Shown here piece by piece: positions 6,661-15,930 of a DNA stretch of 46,015 bases. Numbering within the stretch: position 1 is the stretch's first letter; every line of letters starts with the position of its first letter. Made by a program: the position numbers and the translations under genes. Origin of the DNA: Sphingobium naphthae (GTDB lineage: Bacteria > Pseudomonadota > Alphaproteobacteria > Sphingomonadales > Sphingomonadaceae); NCBI RefSeq assembly GCF_020782235.1, contig NZ_JAJGNO010000017.1:1-46015 (forward strand), written 5' to 3'. The notes under the pieces were generated by a model. That model ran no database searches, had not been told where the DNA came from, and was given only the letters and a program-made list of their open reading frames with translations.

Positions 6661-7073
6661 TCGGCTTGAGGGTGGCCTTTGCCGATCGCCTTCATGATCC
6701 GACAATCGGCCATGCGCGCCTTGGTGCAGCTCTGGCTGAGCATTGCCAACTCATCCCGCAACACCGCGAGTTGCGCCAGTCTCTCCTCCACATCCTTGAG
6801 GTGCTGAGCAGCGATAGCTGAGGCGGCACCACAATCCTGGTCCGGGTTCTGCGCCAGCCCCATCAACGAACGGATCTCGTCGACGGAGAAGCCAAGCCGG
6901 CGACCGTTGCGGATGAAGTGCAAACGCTCAATGTCACTGGCATCGTAGGTTCTGCGACCCGACGCCGTGCGAGGGGCGGATCGGAGCAACCCGATCGACT
7001 CATAAAAGCGGATCGTCGTCACCTTCGTCGAGGTCTCGCTGGCGAGCTGCCCAATCATCACCGGCTTCATCAT
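6654..7073 (-). CDS. MerR-family metal-responsive regulator, 139 aa
   Basis: The N-terminal winged helix-turn-helix is typical (IGQLASETSTKVTTIRFYESIGLL), followed by the long dimerisation helix and a C-terminal metal-binding loop. Cysteines are at QDCGAA (the position equivalent to Cys79 in ZntR-type proteins) and in a C-X7-C pair, SCTKARMADC. This points to a thiophilic divalent or soft metal, but the exact ion cannot be read: the loop spacing is CueR-like while the extra upstream Cys is ZntR/CadR-like. The start is MMKPVMIG. It is divergent from the 13-gene efflux operon and almost certainly controls it. Confidence 0.9.
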   Translation of the reverse strand: MMKPVMIGQLASETSTKVTTIRFYESIGLLRSAPRTASGRRTYDASDIERLHFIRNGRRLGFSVDEIRSLMGLAQNPDQDCGAASAIAAQHLKDVEERLAQLAVLRDELAMLSQSCTKARMADCRIMKAIGKGHPQADQ

Positions 7074-7110
7074 GCCATCCTTGCTTATGCGAACGTGTCG
7101 CACATTTCGC

Positions 7111-7141
7111 TTGCTTCTACAGCGACTGGAGGTGGTAAGGA
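7111..7141 (+). promoter_or_regulatory. MerR-type promoter/operator of the metal operon
   Basis: TTGCTT (7111-7116) and TAAGGA (7136-7141) are separated by 19 bp, the over-long spacer that MerR activators correct by twisting DNA. The spacer holds an imperfect dyad CTACAG/CTGGAG at its centre. The -10 overlaps the purine-rich AAGGAAGG just before the ATG at 7149, so the transcript would be nearly leaderless if this assignment is right. Confidence 0.7.
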
Positions 7142-7148
7142 AGGCCGC

Positions 7149-7775
7149 ATGAATGCTTCTACCGAAAGCTGCGGGTGCCACGGGGAGCCCGCGCGCGCGC
7201 AAACCGATCCGGCCTATCGCCGTGCGCTGCTGACCGTCGTGGTGCTCAACCTCGGCTTCGGAGTCGCCGAGCTGTTCGGCGGGTTCATCGCCGATAGCCA
7301 AGCGCTGAAAGCGGATTCCCTCGATTTTCTCGGGGACGGGTCGATCAGCCTTATCGGTCTTCTCGCGCTTGCCTGGTCCGCACGGGCGAGGGCAAAGGTC
7401 GCGCTGACGCAGGGGTTGTTTCTCGGTGCGCTTGGCGTGGGCGTAATCGGTTTCGCGATTTGGCGCGCCCTGAACGCAACCGCGCCCGATGCCGAACTGA
7501 TGGGCACAATCGGCGTTGTCGCGCTCGCGATCAATGTCGTGTCCGCCTTGGTGCTTGCGCGTTTCCGGGAAGGGGACGCCAATGTTCGCGCGATCTGGCT
7601 GTTCAGCCGCAACGACGCGCTCGCCAACGTGGCGGTGATCGCCGCGGCCGGTCTGGTGGCGTGGACAGGAAGCGCCTGGCCGGACCTCGCCGTCGCCGGC
7701 CTCATCGCCCTCCTGTTCCTCCACTCCGCTTATGAAATCGTCACTGGCGCTCGGCGCGAATTGGGAGAGCGGTAG
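7149..7775 (+). CDS. CDF-family cation transporter, 208 aa
   Basis: Inner-membrane cation diffusion facilitator with about six membrane segments and no C-terminal cytoplasmic domain, so it is shorter than CzcD/YiiP. TM2 has the metal-site pair Asp59-X3-Asp63 (SLDFLGD). In TM5 the usual His-X3-Asp is replaced by Phe-Ser-Arg-Asn-Asp (residues 152-156), which may change specificity. The N-terminus carries a Cys/His cluster, ESCGCHGE. It is the first gene of the operon behind the MerR-type promoter, and its TAG stop overlaps the GTG start of the next gene. Confidence 0.88.
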   Translation: MNASTESCGCHGEPARAQTDPAYRRALLTVVVLNLGFGVAELFGGFIADSQALKADSLDFLGDGSISLIGLLALAWSARARAKVALTQGLFLGALGVGVIGFAIWRALNATAPDAELMGTIGVVALAINVVSALVLARFREGDANVRAIWLFSRNDALANVAVIAAAGLVAWTGSAWPDLAVAGLIALLFLHSAYEIVTGARRELGER

Positions 7776-9742
7776 TGCGTCTGCTCGCGTTGATCCGGGC
7801 AATGCTCTCGTTGCGGCTGCTCTCCGCGCTCGCGGCGCTGCTGATCCCTGCTGCGGCAATCGCCGAACCCGGCGACGTGCAAACCGCATGGCGGCTGCTC
7901 GACTATATGGCCGTCGATTATGGCGGCGCGGTCGCCAACGGTCGGATCAAGAGCACGTCGGAATATGCCGAGATGACGGAGTTCGCCGCGTCGGTCTCGA
8001 CACGGCTTCAGGGCCTGCCGGCGAAGCCGGAGCGTCAAGCCCTCATCCAGCGGGCTGCCAACCTCCAGGCGGTGATCGCGGAAAAGGGACCGACTGAACA
8101 GGTGGCAACATTGGCGCACGGGCTCGCGGCCGATCTGTTGCGCGCCTACCCGGTGCCGCTCGCGCCCGATAAGGCTCCGAACCTCGTCTCCAGCGATGCC
8201 CTGTTCCGACAATCCTGCGCGTCCTGCCACGGGATGACGGGCAACGGCCGTGGCCCTGACGCCGCCAAGCTCGCTACGCCCCCGATTGCTTTCACCGATG
8301 CCGAGCGCGCGCGCCAGCGCAGCGTGTTCGCGCTCTATCAGGTGGTGACGCAAGGCATCGACGGGACCGCGATGCAGAGCTTCGCCGATCTGCCCAACGA
8401 TCAGCGCTGGGCGTTAGCATTCCGAGCCGGGAGCTTCGCCTTCACGGATGCGCAGGCGCGCGAAGGCGAGCGGCTTTGGAAATCCGACCCGACCCTTCGC
8501 CGGCGCATTCCGGACCTGAAAACCCTGGTCGCGCTCACCCCGGCCGCGCTCGGCGCGGCGATCGGCGACGCCAAGGCTGACCCAGTGCTCGCGTTCCTGC
8601 GTCGTCATCCCGAACAGGTGATACAACAGGCTCCCGGCTCGCTCGCGGTCGCCCGCGCCAAACTCGCCGAAAGCGTGGCGGCTGCGCGGCGCGGCGATGC
8701 GCGCATGGCGAAAGAGCTGGCGCTGTCGGCCTATCTCGATGGGTTCGAGCCGATCGAGCCAACACTCACCGCGCGCGACGCGACGCTGATGGGTCGAATC
8801 GAGGGCGCGATGGGGGAGTTCCGCGCCTCGATCGACCGGGGCGCGTCGCCCGATGATCTCGCGGAGAAGGTCGCAGTACTGGGCGGCCTTTTCGACGATG
8901 CGGAAGCGGCGCTCGCGCCTGATGCCGCCACCGAAGCGTCCACGTTCCTGGGCGCGTTCACGATCCTGCTGCGTGAAGGGCTCGAAGCCCTGCTCATCGT
9001 TGTCGCCATGATCGCGTTCCTGCGTAAAGCCGAGCGCGGCGAGGCGCTGCGGTACGTGCATGGCGGCTGGGTCAGCGCGATCATCGCGGGCGGGATCACC
9101 TGGGCGGTCGCCACCTATGCGATCGGGATCAGCGGTGCGAGCCGGGAGCTGACGGAAGGGTTTGGCTCGCTGTTCGCCGCGGTCGTGCTGCTCTCGGTCG
9201 GGATTTGGATGCACGGCAAGGCGCAGGCCGATCAGTGGCAGCGCTATATTCGCGAGAAGATGTCGCGGGCGCTCTCGGGCGGGTCGGGCTGGTTCCTGTT
9301 CGGGCTGGCGTTCGTCGTAGTTTATCGCGAGGTCTTCGAGACGATCCTGTTCTATGCCGCGCTTTCGGCGCAAGGTGACAACGGGATGCTTCTCGCGGGG
9401 GCCGGGTCGGCGATTGGACTGCTCAGCCTGATCGCTTGGGCCATGCTTCGCTACAGTCGCAAGCTGCCGATCGCGCAGTTCTTCCGCTATAGCTCCTGGC
9501 TCATGGCGGTCCTGACCGTCGTGCTGGCGGGTAAAGGCGTCGCCGCGCTCCAGGAAGCCGGCCTTATCAACATCGCACCGCTCGCGGACGTGCCACGGCT
9601 GTCGATGCTCGGCGTGTTTCCCACTTGGCAATCGGTGCTGGCGCAACTCCTGATGGCGGTCGCCATTGCGGTCGGGTTCGCCTGGAACGGGCGCGACCGA
9701 TCCCGCTCGGGTTCCGGCTCAGTGACCCTTGGTTCGAATTAG
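7775..9742 (+). CDS. Cytochrome c / FTR1-family metal permease fusion, 655 aa
   Basis: A signal peptide is followed by a periplasmic part with a c-type heme motif, Cys148-Ala-Ser-Cys151-His152, and then a seven-helix FTR1-type permease. The permease motifs are R-E-G-L-E at residues 400-404 and R-E-V-F-E at 518-522. FTR1 proteins import iron, and homologues in lead-resistance loci (PbrT type) have been linked to Pb(II) uptake. Placement in an efflux operon fits the latter, but the substrate is inferred. The start is GTG 7775, with GGGAGA upstream. ATG 7802 is an alternative that keeps the signal peptide. Confidence 0.88.
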   Translation: MRLLALIRAMLSLRLLSALAALLIPAAAIAEPGDVQTAWRLLDYMAVDYGGAVANGRIKSTSEYAEMTEFAASVSTRLQGLPAKPERQALIQRAANLQAVIAEKGPTEQVATLAHGLAADLLRAYPVPLAPDKAPNLVSSDALFRQSCASCHGMTGNGRGPDAAKLATPPIAFTDAERARQRSVFALYQVVTQGIDGTAMQSFADLPNDQRWALAFRAGSFAFTDAQAREGERLWKSDPTLRRRIPDLKTLVALTPAALGAAIGDAKADPVLAFLRRHPEQVIQQAPGSLAVARAKLAESVAAARRGDARMAKELALSAYLDGFEPIEPTLTARDATLMGRIEGAMGEFRASIDRGASPDDLAEKVAVLGGLFDDAEAALAPDAATEASTFLGAFTILLREGLEALLIVVAMIAFLRKAERGEALRYVHGGWVSAIIAGGITWAVATYAIGISGASRELTEGFGSLFAAVVLLSVGIWMHGKAQADQWQRYIREKMSRALSGGSGWFLFGLAFVVVYREVFETILFYAALSAQGDNGMLLAGAGSAIGLLSLIAWAMLRYSRKLPIAQFFRYSSWLMAVLTVVLAGKGVAALQEAGLINIAPLADVPRLSMLGVFPTWQSVLAQLLMAVAIAVGFAWNGRDRSRSGSGSVTLGSN

Positions 9743-9782
9743 TGCAATGACATGAAAACCCTTCCGTGATAGAGGCAAGCTA

Positions 9783-10112
9783 GTGCGAGCCTTTTTGCCT
9801 TTCCTGACATGCCTGATGCTGGTCCTGACCAGCTTCTCCGGCATGGCCCATGCCGCCGATCTGGCGGGGGGAAGCATCGCGGGCGTTGAGTTCACGGTCC
9901 ATACCGCCGGTGACATCGATCAGGTGCCATCGGACTCGGACAAGAATGTCCCGCATCATCACAATTATTGTCACGGACACGACGTCGGCGCGCCTGCGCG
10001 CACGACGATGGAATATACCCCCGTCCTCACAGTGCCCAAGCCGACAATCTCCGCCTCTGCGTCGCTCGACGGCCGCACCGGCATGGTCCATTTGAGGCCC
10101 CCCCAAGCCTGA
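9783..10112 (+). CDS. Small periplasmic His-rich protein, 109 aa
   Basis: A clear signal peptide ends at AHAAD. The mature part contains a metal-ligand cluster, PHHHNYCHGHD, near residues 57-67. It begins at GTG and lies directly ahead of czcC, a usual place for small metal-binding accessory proteins in czc loci. A role as periplasmic metal buffer or chaperone is an inference. No catalytic domain is visible. Confidence 0.72.
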   Translation: MRAFLPFLTCLMLVLTSFSGMAHAADLAGGSIAGVEFTVHTAGDIDQVPSDSDKNVPHHHNYCHGHDVGAPARTTMEYTPVLTVPKPTISASASLDGRTGMVHLRPPQA

Positions 10113-10172
10113 CGTCCGATTTGGGCGTGCGTTGGCGCGCCCCTGTCGATCATCGTCAGGAGTCCTATTTTC

Positions 10173-11450
10173 ATGAATCGTATCCTCGCGGCCATGCTGG
10201 CCGCAGCGTCTTGCGCCACGATGGCGCAGGCGCAGGTCGGACCGTCCGCGCCTGTTGCGCAGGATGCGCCGGTCTACACGCTTGACCAAGCGGTCAGTGC
10301 AGCGGGCGGTTCGGCCCCTGCTGCGGAAGCGGCGACAGCTGGAATCGACGCGGCCCGTGCAGGTCGCACAGTCGCCGGCTTGCGGCCCAATCCGGTGGTT
10401 CAAGGCCAAGTCGAGAATGTCATCGGCTCCGGGCCGTATCGGGGGGTCCGCAGCGCGGAAACCACGGTCGGCTTTGCGATCCCGATCGAGCTAGGCGGCA
10501 AGCGCGGCGCCCGCGTCGCGGTCGCCAATGCGCAATTGTCCCGGGCCGAGATCCAGGCCGCGATCATCGCGGCGGATGTCCGGCTTCAGGTAACGCAGCT
10601 CTATGTCGAAGCGGTCGCGGCCGATCGCCGGGTAATGACAGCCCGCGATCAGGCCCGGATCGCCAGCGATGCGCTGCGGGCCGCGAGCGTTCGCGTGCAG
10701 GCAGGGCGGGCATCGCCACTCGAGCAACAGCGCGCGGATGTCGCGCGTATCAATGCCGACGCCAATGTGGAGCGGCAGCTTCGCTTGGCCGAGGCGGCCC
10801 GCGCCAATCTGGCGCGTCGGATCGGACGGCCGATCGACGGCCTGCTCGATGACACGCTGCTCGATCGCCTTCCCGGTGTGAACGTCTATGGGCCGTTGGC
10901 ACCGGTCAACACGACCGGCACACTCGCGCTGGCGGCAGCCAACGCGGATTTCTCCATTGCCGAAGCCGGCGTGCGGCTCGCGCGCGCCAATCGCGTGCCT
11001 GACCTGAACGTCGGGCCGTCGATCCGCCGCCTGGAAGCGACCAACGACATGGCGGCGGTGTTCAGCGTGTCGATCCCGATCCCGGTGTTCAACAATGGTC
11101 GCGCCGCGATTGCGCAGGCGACCGCGCAGCGGACCCAGGCGGATGCGCAGCGCCGCGTGACCGCGCTCGACATCGAACAGGCGATCACGGACGCGCAGGC
11201 GCAGGCGGCCAATGCCGCAACGACGGCTCGTGCGGCGTCGGGGCCGGCGCTGGCGGCTGCACAGGAGGCCGCCCGCATCGCGCGGATCGGCTATCGCGAG
11301 GGCAAGTTCGGCCAGCTCGAATTGCTCGATGCTGAACGCACGCTCGCCGAAACGCGGGTCGCCGCGATCGACGCGCTTGCCAATTACCAGAATGCCCGCG
11401 CGCAAGTGGAGCGACTGACCGCTCGTGCGCCCAATGGGGGGAATCAGTGA
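10173..11450 (+). CDS. czcC: CzcC-like TolC-family outer-membrane factor, 425 aa
   Basis: Outer-membrane channel of a heavy-metal RND pump. A signal peptide (cut near AQAQ) is followed by two OEP repeats rich in long Ala/Arg/Gln helices, with the characteristic PNPVVQGQVEN early motif and IPIPVFNNGRA between repeats. Length fits CzcC/CusC-type proteins. A CAGGAG ribosome-binding site precedes ATG 10173. Its stop overlaps the start of czcB (TGATG), so the two are coupled. Confidence 0.92.
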   Translation: MNRILAAMLAAASCATMAQAQVGPSAPVAQDAPVYTLDQAVSAAGGSAPAAEAATAGIDAARAGRTVAGLRPNPVVQGQVENVIGSGPYRGVRSAETTVGFAIPIELGGKRGARVAVANAQLSRAEIQAAIIAADVRLQVTQLYVEAVAADRRVMTARDQARIASDALRAASVRVQAGRASPLEQQRADVARINADANVERQLRLAEAARANLARRIGRPIDGLLDDTLLDRLPGVNVYGPLAPVNTTGTLALAAANADFSIAEAGVRLARANRVPDLNVGPSIRRLEATNDMAAVFSVSIPIPVFNNGRAAIAQATAQRTQADAQRRVTALDIEQAITDAQAQAANAATTARAASGPALAAAQEAARIARIGYREGKFGQLELLDAERTLAETRVAAIDALANYQNARAQVERLTARAPNGGNQ

Positions 11451-12628
11451 TGAAGAGCTTTTATCTCGCGGGCGCGGCGTCGCTCGCCCTGCTCTTGGCT
11501 GCCTGCGGCGGCAAGGATGGCGGAAACGAGGCAACTGCCGAAGGCGCAGCTGCCAATGAGACGGCAGCGGGCACGGAAAAGGGCGGTGCTGAAGGCGGTC
11601 ATGCCGGTGAAGGCGTCGTCACATTGGGTGCCGACCAGATCGCCACAGCGGGCGTCCAGGTCGGACGGCCGATCATCGGCGGGGCCGGGACGATCGAGCT
11701 GCCCGCGATCATCGAGGGCGACCCACAGGGAACGCAGGTCGTCTCGGCCGCAATTGCGGGACGCGTGGTCGCGCTCACCCGTAACCTCGGCCAATCGGTC
11801 GGACGCGGCCAGACCATTGCGGTCATCGAAAGCCGCGAGGCGGCGCAGATCAAGGGCGAGGTCGAGGCGGCGCGGGCGCGGCTTCAGCTCGCTAATTCGA
11901 ACCTCGCGCGCGAACAGCGGCTGTTCGCGCAGAGAGTCTCCCCTGAACAGGATCTGATCGCCGCCCGCACAGCGGCGACGGAGGCGCGGATCGCCCTGAC
12001 GCAGGCGCAGAGCATGGTTTCGGCGGCGGGTGTCGGCGGCGGCGGGCTCAACCGGCTCGGCATTGCCGCGCCGATCTCGGGCCAGATCATTGCGCGCCCC
12101 GTGACGCTGGGACAAACGGTCGCGGCGGATGCCGAACTCTATCGCATCGCCAACCTGAGCCAGGTGTCGATCGCGCTTAATCTCAAGCCCGAGGATGCGG
12201 GCCGGGTGCGTCCCGGCAATACGGTGCTGGTGAAGGCGGCAGGCCGTCAGGCGACCGCCCGCGTGACCTTCGTGTCGCCGGCGCTTGATCCGCAGACGCG
12301 GCTCGTGCCTGCGCTCGCCACCCTCGACAATCGCGGTGGCGAATGGCGGGTCGGCGAGCCTGTGACGGCAGCCGTGCAGCTCACGGGCAGCGGCGGGAGC
12401 GGGGCGGTCCGCGTGCCGACGACGGCGGTCCAGAGTTTCGAGGGCAAGTCGGTCGTGTTCGTGCGCACGCCCACCGGCTTCAAGGCGACCCCGGTCCAGC
12501 TCGGCGATGCGTCGGGCGACACGGTGATCGTCCGGTCGGGCCTGACCGGCAACGAACAGATCGCCACCACCGGAAGTTTCACGCTCAAGGCCGAGATCGG
12601 CAAGGGCGAAGCGAGCCACGAGGATTAA
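11450..12628 (+). CDS. czcB: CzcB-like periplasmic adaptor lipoprotein, 392 aa
   Basis: Membrane-fusion protein linking the RND pump to the outer-membrane channel. The signal peptide ends in Leu-Ala-Ala-Cys (Cys at about residue 19), so it is lipid-anchored. The expected order follows: acidic/Gly linker with His, barrel-sandwich half (VSAAIAGRVVALTRNLGQ), coiled-coil hairpin (about residues 130-185), second lipoyl half (IAAPISGQIIARPVTLGQ) and beta-barrel. The C-terminus is GEASHED. It overlaps czcC and is 3 bp ahead of czcA. Confidence 0.92.
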   Translation: MKSFYLAGAASLALLLAACGGKDGGNEATAEGAAANETAAGTEKGGAEGGHAGEGVVTLGADQIATAGVQVGRPIIGGAGTIELPAIIEGDPQGTQVVSAAIAGRVVALTRNLGQSVGRGQTIAVIESREAAQIKGEVEAARARLQLANSNLAREQRLFAQRVSPEQDLIAARTAATEARIALTQAQSMVSAAGVGGGGLNRLGIAAPISGQIIARPVTLGQTVAADAELYRIANLSQVSIALNLKPEDAGRVRPGNTVLVKAAGRQATARVTFVSPALDPQTRLVPALATLDNRGGEWRVGEPVTAAVQLTGSGGSGAVRVPTTAVQSFEGKSVVFVRTPTGFKATPVQLGDASGDTVIVRSGLTGNEQIATTGSFTLKAEIGKGEASHED

Positions 12629-12631
12629 GCC

Positions 12632-15600
12632 ATGATCGCCCGTATCGTAACCTGGGCGGTCGAGAAGCGCTGGCTAGTCCTGCTCCTCACCGTCATCGTC
12701 GCCGCCATCGGCGCCTTTTCCCTCTACCGGCTACCGATCGACGCGGTGCCGGACATCACCAACAATCAGGTCCAGATCAACGTCCGCGCGCCTGCCCTCT
12801 CGCCCGAGCTGGTCGAGAAGCAGGTGTCGTTTCCAATCGAAACCGCGCTCGCCGGCACCCCCGGCCTGGAATATACGCGCTCGTTGAGCCGCAACGGCTT
12901 CGCGCAGATCACGGCGGTCTTTTCGGACGCGACGGACATCTATTTCGCCCGCCAGCAGGTGGGCGAGCGTCTGCGGGGCGTGCAAGAGAATCTGCCCGAC
13001 GGCGTGAACCCTGAAATGGGTCCGATCGCGACAGGCCTGGGCGAGGTGTACATGTACACCGTTCGTCTCGATCATCGCGAGGACGACAAGCACAAGCCCG
13101 GTGAACCGGGCCAACAGCCCGATGGCAGCTACATCACGCCAGAGGGCGAGCGACTGACGACCGAAGAGGACAAGGCGACCTACCTGCGCACCGCGCAGGA
13201 CTGGATCGTGACGCCGCTTCTGAAGACCACACCGGGCCTCGCCGGTGTCGACTCGATTGGCGGTTACGCCAAGCAGTTCCTCGTCGTGCCCGACGTGCAG
13301 AAGCTGGCCTCGCTCGGCATCACGCTGACGGACCTGGGAAATGCGCTGGAGCGCAATAACACCAGCGTCGGCGGTGGCTTCGTCAATCGCAATGGCGAAG
13401 GTCTGGCTGTTCGCTCGGATGCGCTCGTTCGCAATGCCAGCGAGTTGGCCAGGACCGTGATCGCGACACGTAACGGCGTGCCGATCACGGTCGAACAAGT
13501 TGCGACTGTGAAGACGGGTCAGGCGATCCGCATGGGTTCGGCATCGGAGAACGGTACCGAAGTCGTCGTCGGCACGGCGATCATGCGGATCGGCGAGAAC
13601 AGCCGCATCGTGTCGACCGCGGTCGCTGAGAAACTGAAGACGATCAACGCTTCGCTGCCTCCTGACGTCGTAATTCAGCCGGTGCTGAACCGCACCGAGC
13701 TGGTCAATTCGACGATCAAGACGGTCGCGAAAAACCTGTCCGAAGGCGCGGTGCTGGTCATCGTCGTGCTCTTCCTGCTGCTCGGCAACTTCCGTGCGGC
13801 CCTGATCGCGGCGTTGGTCATCCCGATCACCATGATGCTGACAGGCTTTGGTATGCTGCGCGCTGGGGTCTCGGCCAATCTGATGAGCCTTGGGGCTTTG
13901 GACTTCGGTCTGATCGTCGACGGCGCCGTCATCATTGTCGAAAACGCGCTGCGCCGGCTTGCCGAGCAACAGCATCATGAAGGCCGATTGCTCAGCGTCA
14001 AGGAACGGCTCGCGACCGTGGCAGCCGCCGCTCGCGAGATGATCCGCCCCTCGGTTTACGGGCAGGCAATCATCATCCTCGTCTACGTACCGCTGCTCAC
14101 GCTGACCGGCGTGGAGGGTAAAACGTTCGGACCGATGGCGCTGACCGTCATCATCGCGCTCGCCTTCGCCTTCATCCTCTCTCTCACCTTCGTGCCGGCG
14201 ATGATTGCGATCTGGCTGTCGAAGAAGGTCGAGGAGAAGGACGGCCGCATCATCACGTGGCTGAAGAAGCGCTACGAACCCGGTCTCGACCGGGCCATGA
14301 AGCGCCCGACGCTGACGATCGGTGCGGGTGTGGGAAGCCTTGTGGTGGCGGCGCTTGCTTTCACTACGCTCGGCTCGGTGTTCCTGCCGCAGCTCGACGA
14401 AGGCGATTTGCTGATCCAGTCGCTCCGCATTCCGGCAACGTCGGTCCAGCAGAGCCAGGCGATGCAGGTGCCGATCGAGCGGATGATGTCGAAGCAGCCG
14501 GAGGTGCAATTCGTCTATTCCAAGACGGGCACCGCCGAGCTGGCGGCCGACCCGATGCCGCCGAACGCGACCGACATGTTCGTCATCCTGAAGCCGCGCA
14601 AGGATTGGCCGGATCCTGAGCTTCCCAAGGAGGAGCTGGTCAGCCGGATCGAGGGTAATCTCGCGAAGATTCCGGGAAATGCCTACGAGATCACCCAGCC
14701 CATCCAGATGCGCTTCAACGAGCTGATCGCCGGCGTGCGCGGCGACATCGCGGTGAAGGTGTTCGGGGACGACTTCAACCAGATGAACCGGACGGCCGAG
14801 CAAATCGCGGCGGTGCTGCGCAGAACGCAAGGCGCAGCGGACGTGAAGGTGGAGCAGACGACCGGTCTTCCCATGCTCGACATTCGCGTCAACCGCGACG
14901 CGATGGCGCGGTTGGGCGTTACGGCTCAGGATGTGCAGGACACCGTGACTGCGACGATCGGCGGGCGAACATCGGGCCAGATCTTCGAGGGCGACCGTCG
15001 CTTCCCCGTGGTGATCCGCCTGTCGGAGGCGCAGCGTGCCGACATCGGCCTGCTCCAACAGGTGCAGGTGCCGGTGGCAGGCGGCGGCTATGTACCGCTG
15101 TCCAGCGTCGCCGAGATCAAGGTGGTCGATGGTCCGAACCAGATCAGCCGCGAGAACGGCAAGCGGCGCGTGGTGGTGCAAGCCAACGTGCGTGGCCGCG
15201 ACGTCGGATCCGTCGTGGCGGATGCGCAGGCGGCGATCGGCAGCCAACTCCGGCTGCCTGCCGGCACCTATCTCGAATGGGGCGGCCAGTTCGAGAACCT
15301 CCAATCGGCAAGCGAACGGCTGAAGCTGGTCATTCCGGCTTGCTTCATCTTGATCCTGCTGCTCCTCTACGGGGCGTTGGGATCGGTCCGCGACGCCGCG
15401 ATCGTGTTCACCGGCGTGCCTTTCGCGCTGGTGGGCGGCGTCCTGTTGCTGTTCCTGCGGGGCATGGACTTCTCGATCTCGGCGGCAGTGGGCTTCATCG
15501 CCCTCTCGGGCATCGCGGTCCTCAACGGCCTCGTCATGGTCAGCTCGATCCAAGATCTGATCCGATCAGGGATGAGCCGCGAGGAAGCCGCGCATGTTGG

Positions 15601-15877
15601 CGCGATGCAGCGTCTGCGACCCGTCATCATGACCGCGCTAGTCGCCAGCCTCGGCTTCGTGCCGATGGCGCTGGGCGAAGGCGCCGGCGCAGAGGTTCAA
15701 AAGCCTTTGGCGACGGTCGTCATCGGCGGTCTGATCTCGGCGACGCTTCTTACGCTGTTCGTGCTGCCGACACTCTATGCCCGGTTCGGGCAGAAAGTGA
15801 TCGAGAAACCCGAGCACTACAATGAGGAGCATGAAGGGGACGACCACGGTCAGACCTTCGTGAACAACTTGGCCTGA
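12632..15877 (+). CDS. czcA: CzcA-type heavy-metal RND efflux pump, 1081 aa
   Basis: Proton-driven inner-membrane pump of the HME-RND family, with full family length and twelve expected membrane helices. TM4 carries DFGLIVDGAV...EN beginning at residue 424, the HME1 signature linked to Zn, Co or Cd export rather than Cu/Ag. The N-terminal LPIDAVPDITNNQVQ motif is typical of CzcA/CusA. It forms the tripartite complex with the two preceding gene products. A large open frame on the opposite strand here is a by-product of high-GC codon bias. Confidence 0.96.
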   Translation: MIARIVTWAVEKRWLVLLLTVIVAAIGAFSLYRLPIDAVPDITNNQVQINVRAPALSPELVEKQVSFPIETALAGTPGLEYTRSLSRNGFAQITAVFSDATDIYFARQQVGERLRGVQENLPDGVNPEMGPIATGLGEVYMYTVRLDHREDDKHKPGEPGQQPDGSYITPEGERLTTEEDKATYLRTAQDWIVTPLLKTTPGLAGVDSIGGYAKQFLVVPDVQKLASLGITLTDLGNALERNNTSVGGGFVNRNGEGLAVRSDALVRNASELARTVIATRNGVPITVEQVATVKTGQAIRMGSASENGTEVVVGTAIMRIGENSRIVSTAVAEKLKTINASLPPDVVIQPVLNRTELVNSTIKTVAKNLSEGAVLVIVVLFLLLGNFRAALIAALVIPITMMLTGFGMLRAGVSANLMSLGALDFGLIVDGAVIIVENALRRLAEQQHHEGRLLSVKERLATVAAAAREMIRPSVYGQAIIILVYVPLLTLTGVEGKTFGPMALTVIIALAFAFILSLTFVPAMIAIWLSKKVEEKDGRIITWLKKRYEPGLDRAMKRPTLTIGAGVGSLVVAALAFTTLGSVFLPQLDEGDLLIQSLRIPATSVQQSQAMQVPIERMMSKQPEVQFVYSKTGTAELAADPMPPNATDMFVILKPRKDWPDPELPKEELVSRIEGNLAKIPGNAYEITQPIQMRFNELIAGVRGDIAVKVFGDDFNQMNRTAEQIAAVLRRTQGAADVKVEQTTGLPMLDIRVNRDAMARLGVTAQDVQDTVTATIGGRTSGQIFEGDRRFPVVIRLSEAQRADIGLLQQVQVPVAGGGYVPLSSVAEIKVVDGPNQISRENGKRRVVVQANVRGRDVGSVVADAQAAIGSQLRLPAGTYLEWGGQFENLQSASERLKLVIPACFILILLLLYGALGSVRDAAIVFTGVPFALVGGVLLLFLRGMDFSISAAVGFIALSGIAVLNGLVMVSSIQDLIRSGMSREEAAHVGAMQRLRPVIMTALVASLGFVPMALGEGAGAEVQKPLATVVIGGLISATLLTLFVLPTLYARFGQKVIEKPEHYNEEHEGDDHGQTFVNNLA

Positions 15878-15879
15878 TG

Positions 15880-15914
15880 GATGGGCGGGGCGATCCGCGA
15901 TCGCCCCGCCCATC
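15880..15914. terminator. 16-bp perfect hairpin after czcA
   Basis: The arm 15880-15895 pairs perfectly with 15899-15914 around a three-base loop, very GC-rich and starting right at the czcA stop. There is no T-run, so it may be an mRNA 3'-end stabiliser or partial terminator that lowers expression of the downstream genes rather than a full intrinsic terminator. Confidence 0.65.
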
Positions 15915-15930
15915 TCTGGGAGATGGGGAT

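Noticed and set aside
8414..9646. 410-codon minus-strand frame opposite the FTR1 gene
   Set aside because: Low-complexity Arg/Glu composition with no motif, opposite a clear transporter.
12731..15553. A 940-codon open frame antisense to czcA
   Set aside because: It lies fully opposite a highly conserved pump gene, is rich in Arg/His/Asp as expected from complementing high-GC codons, and has no domain pattern.
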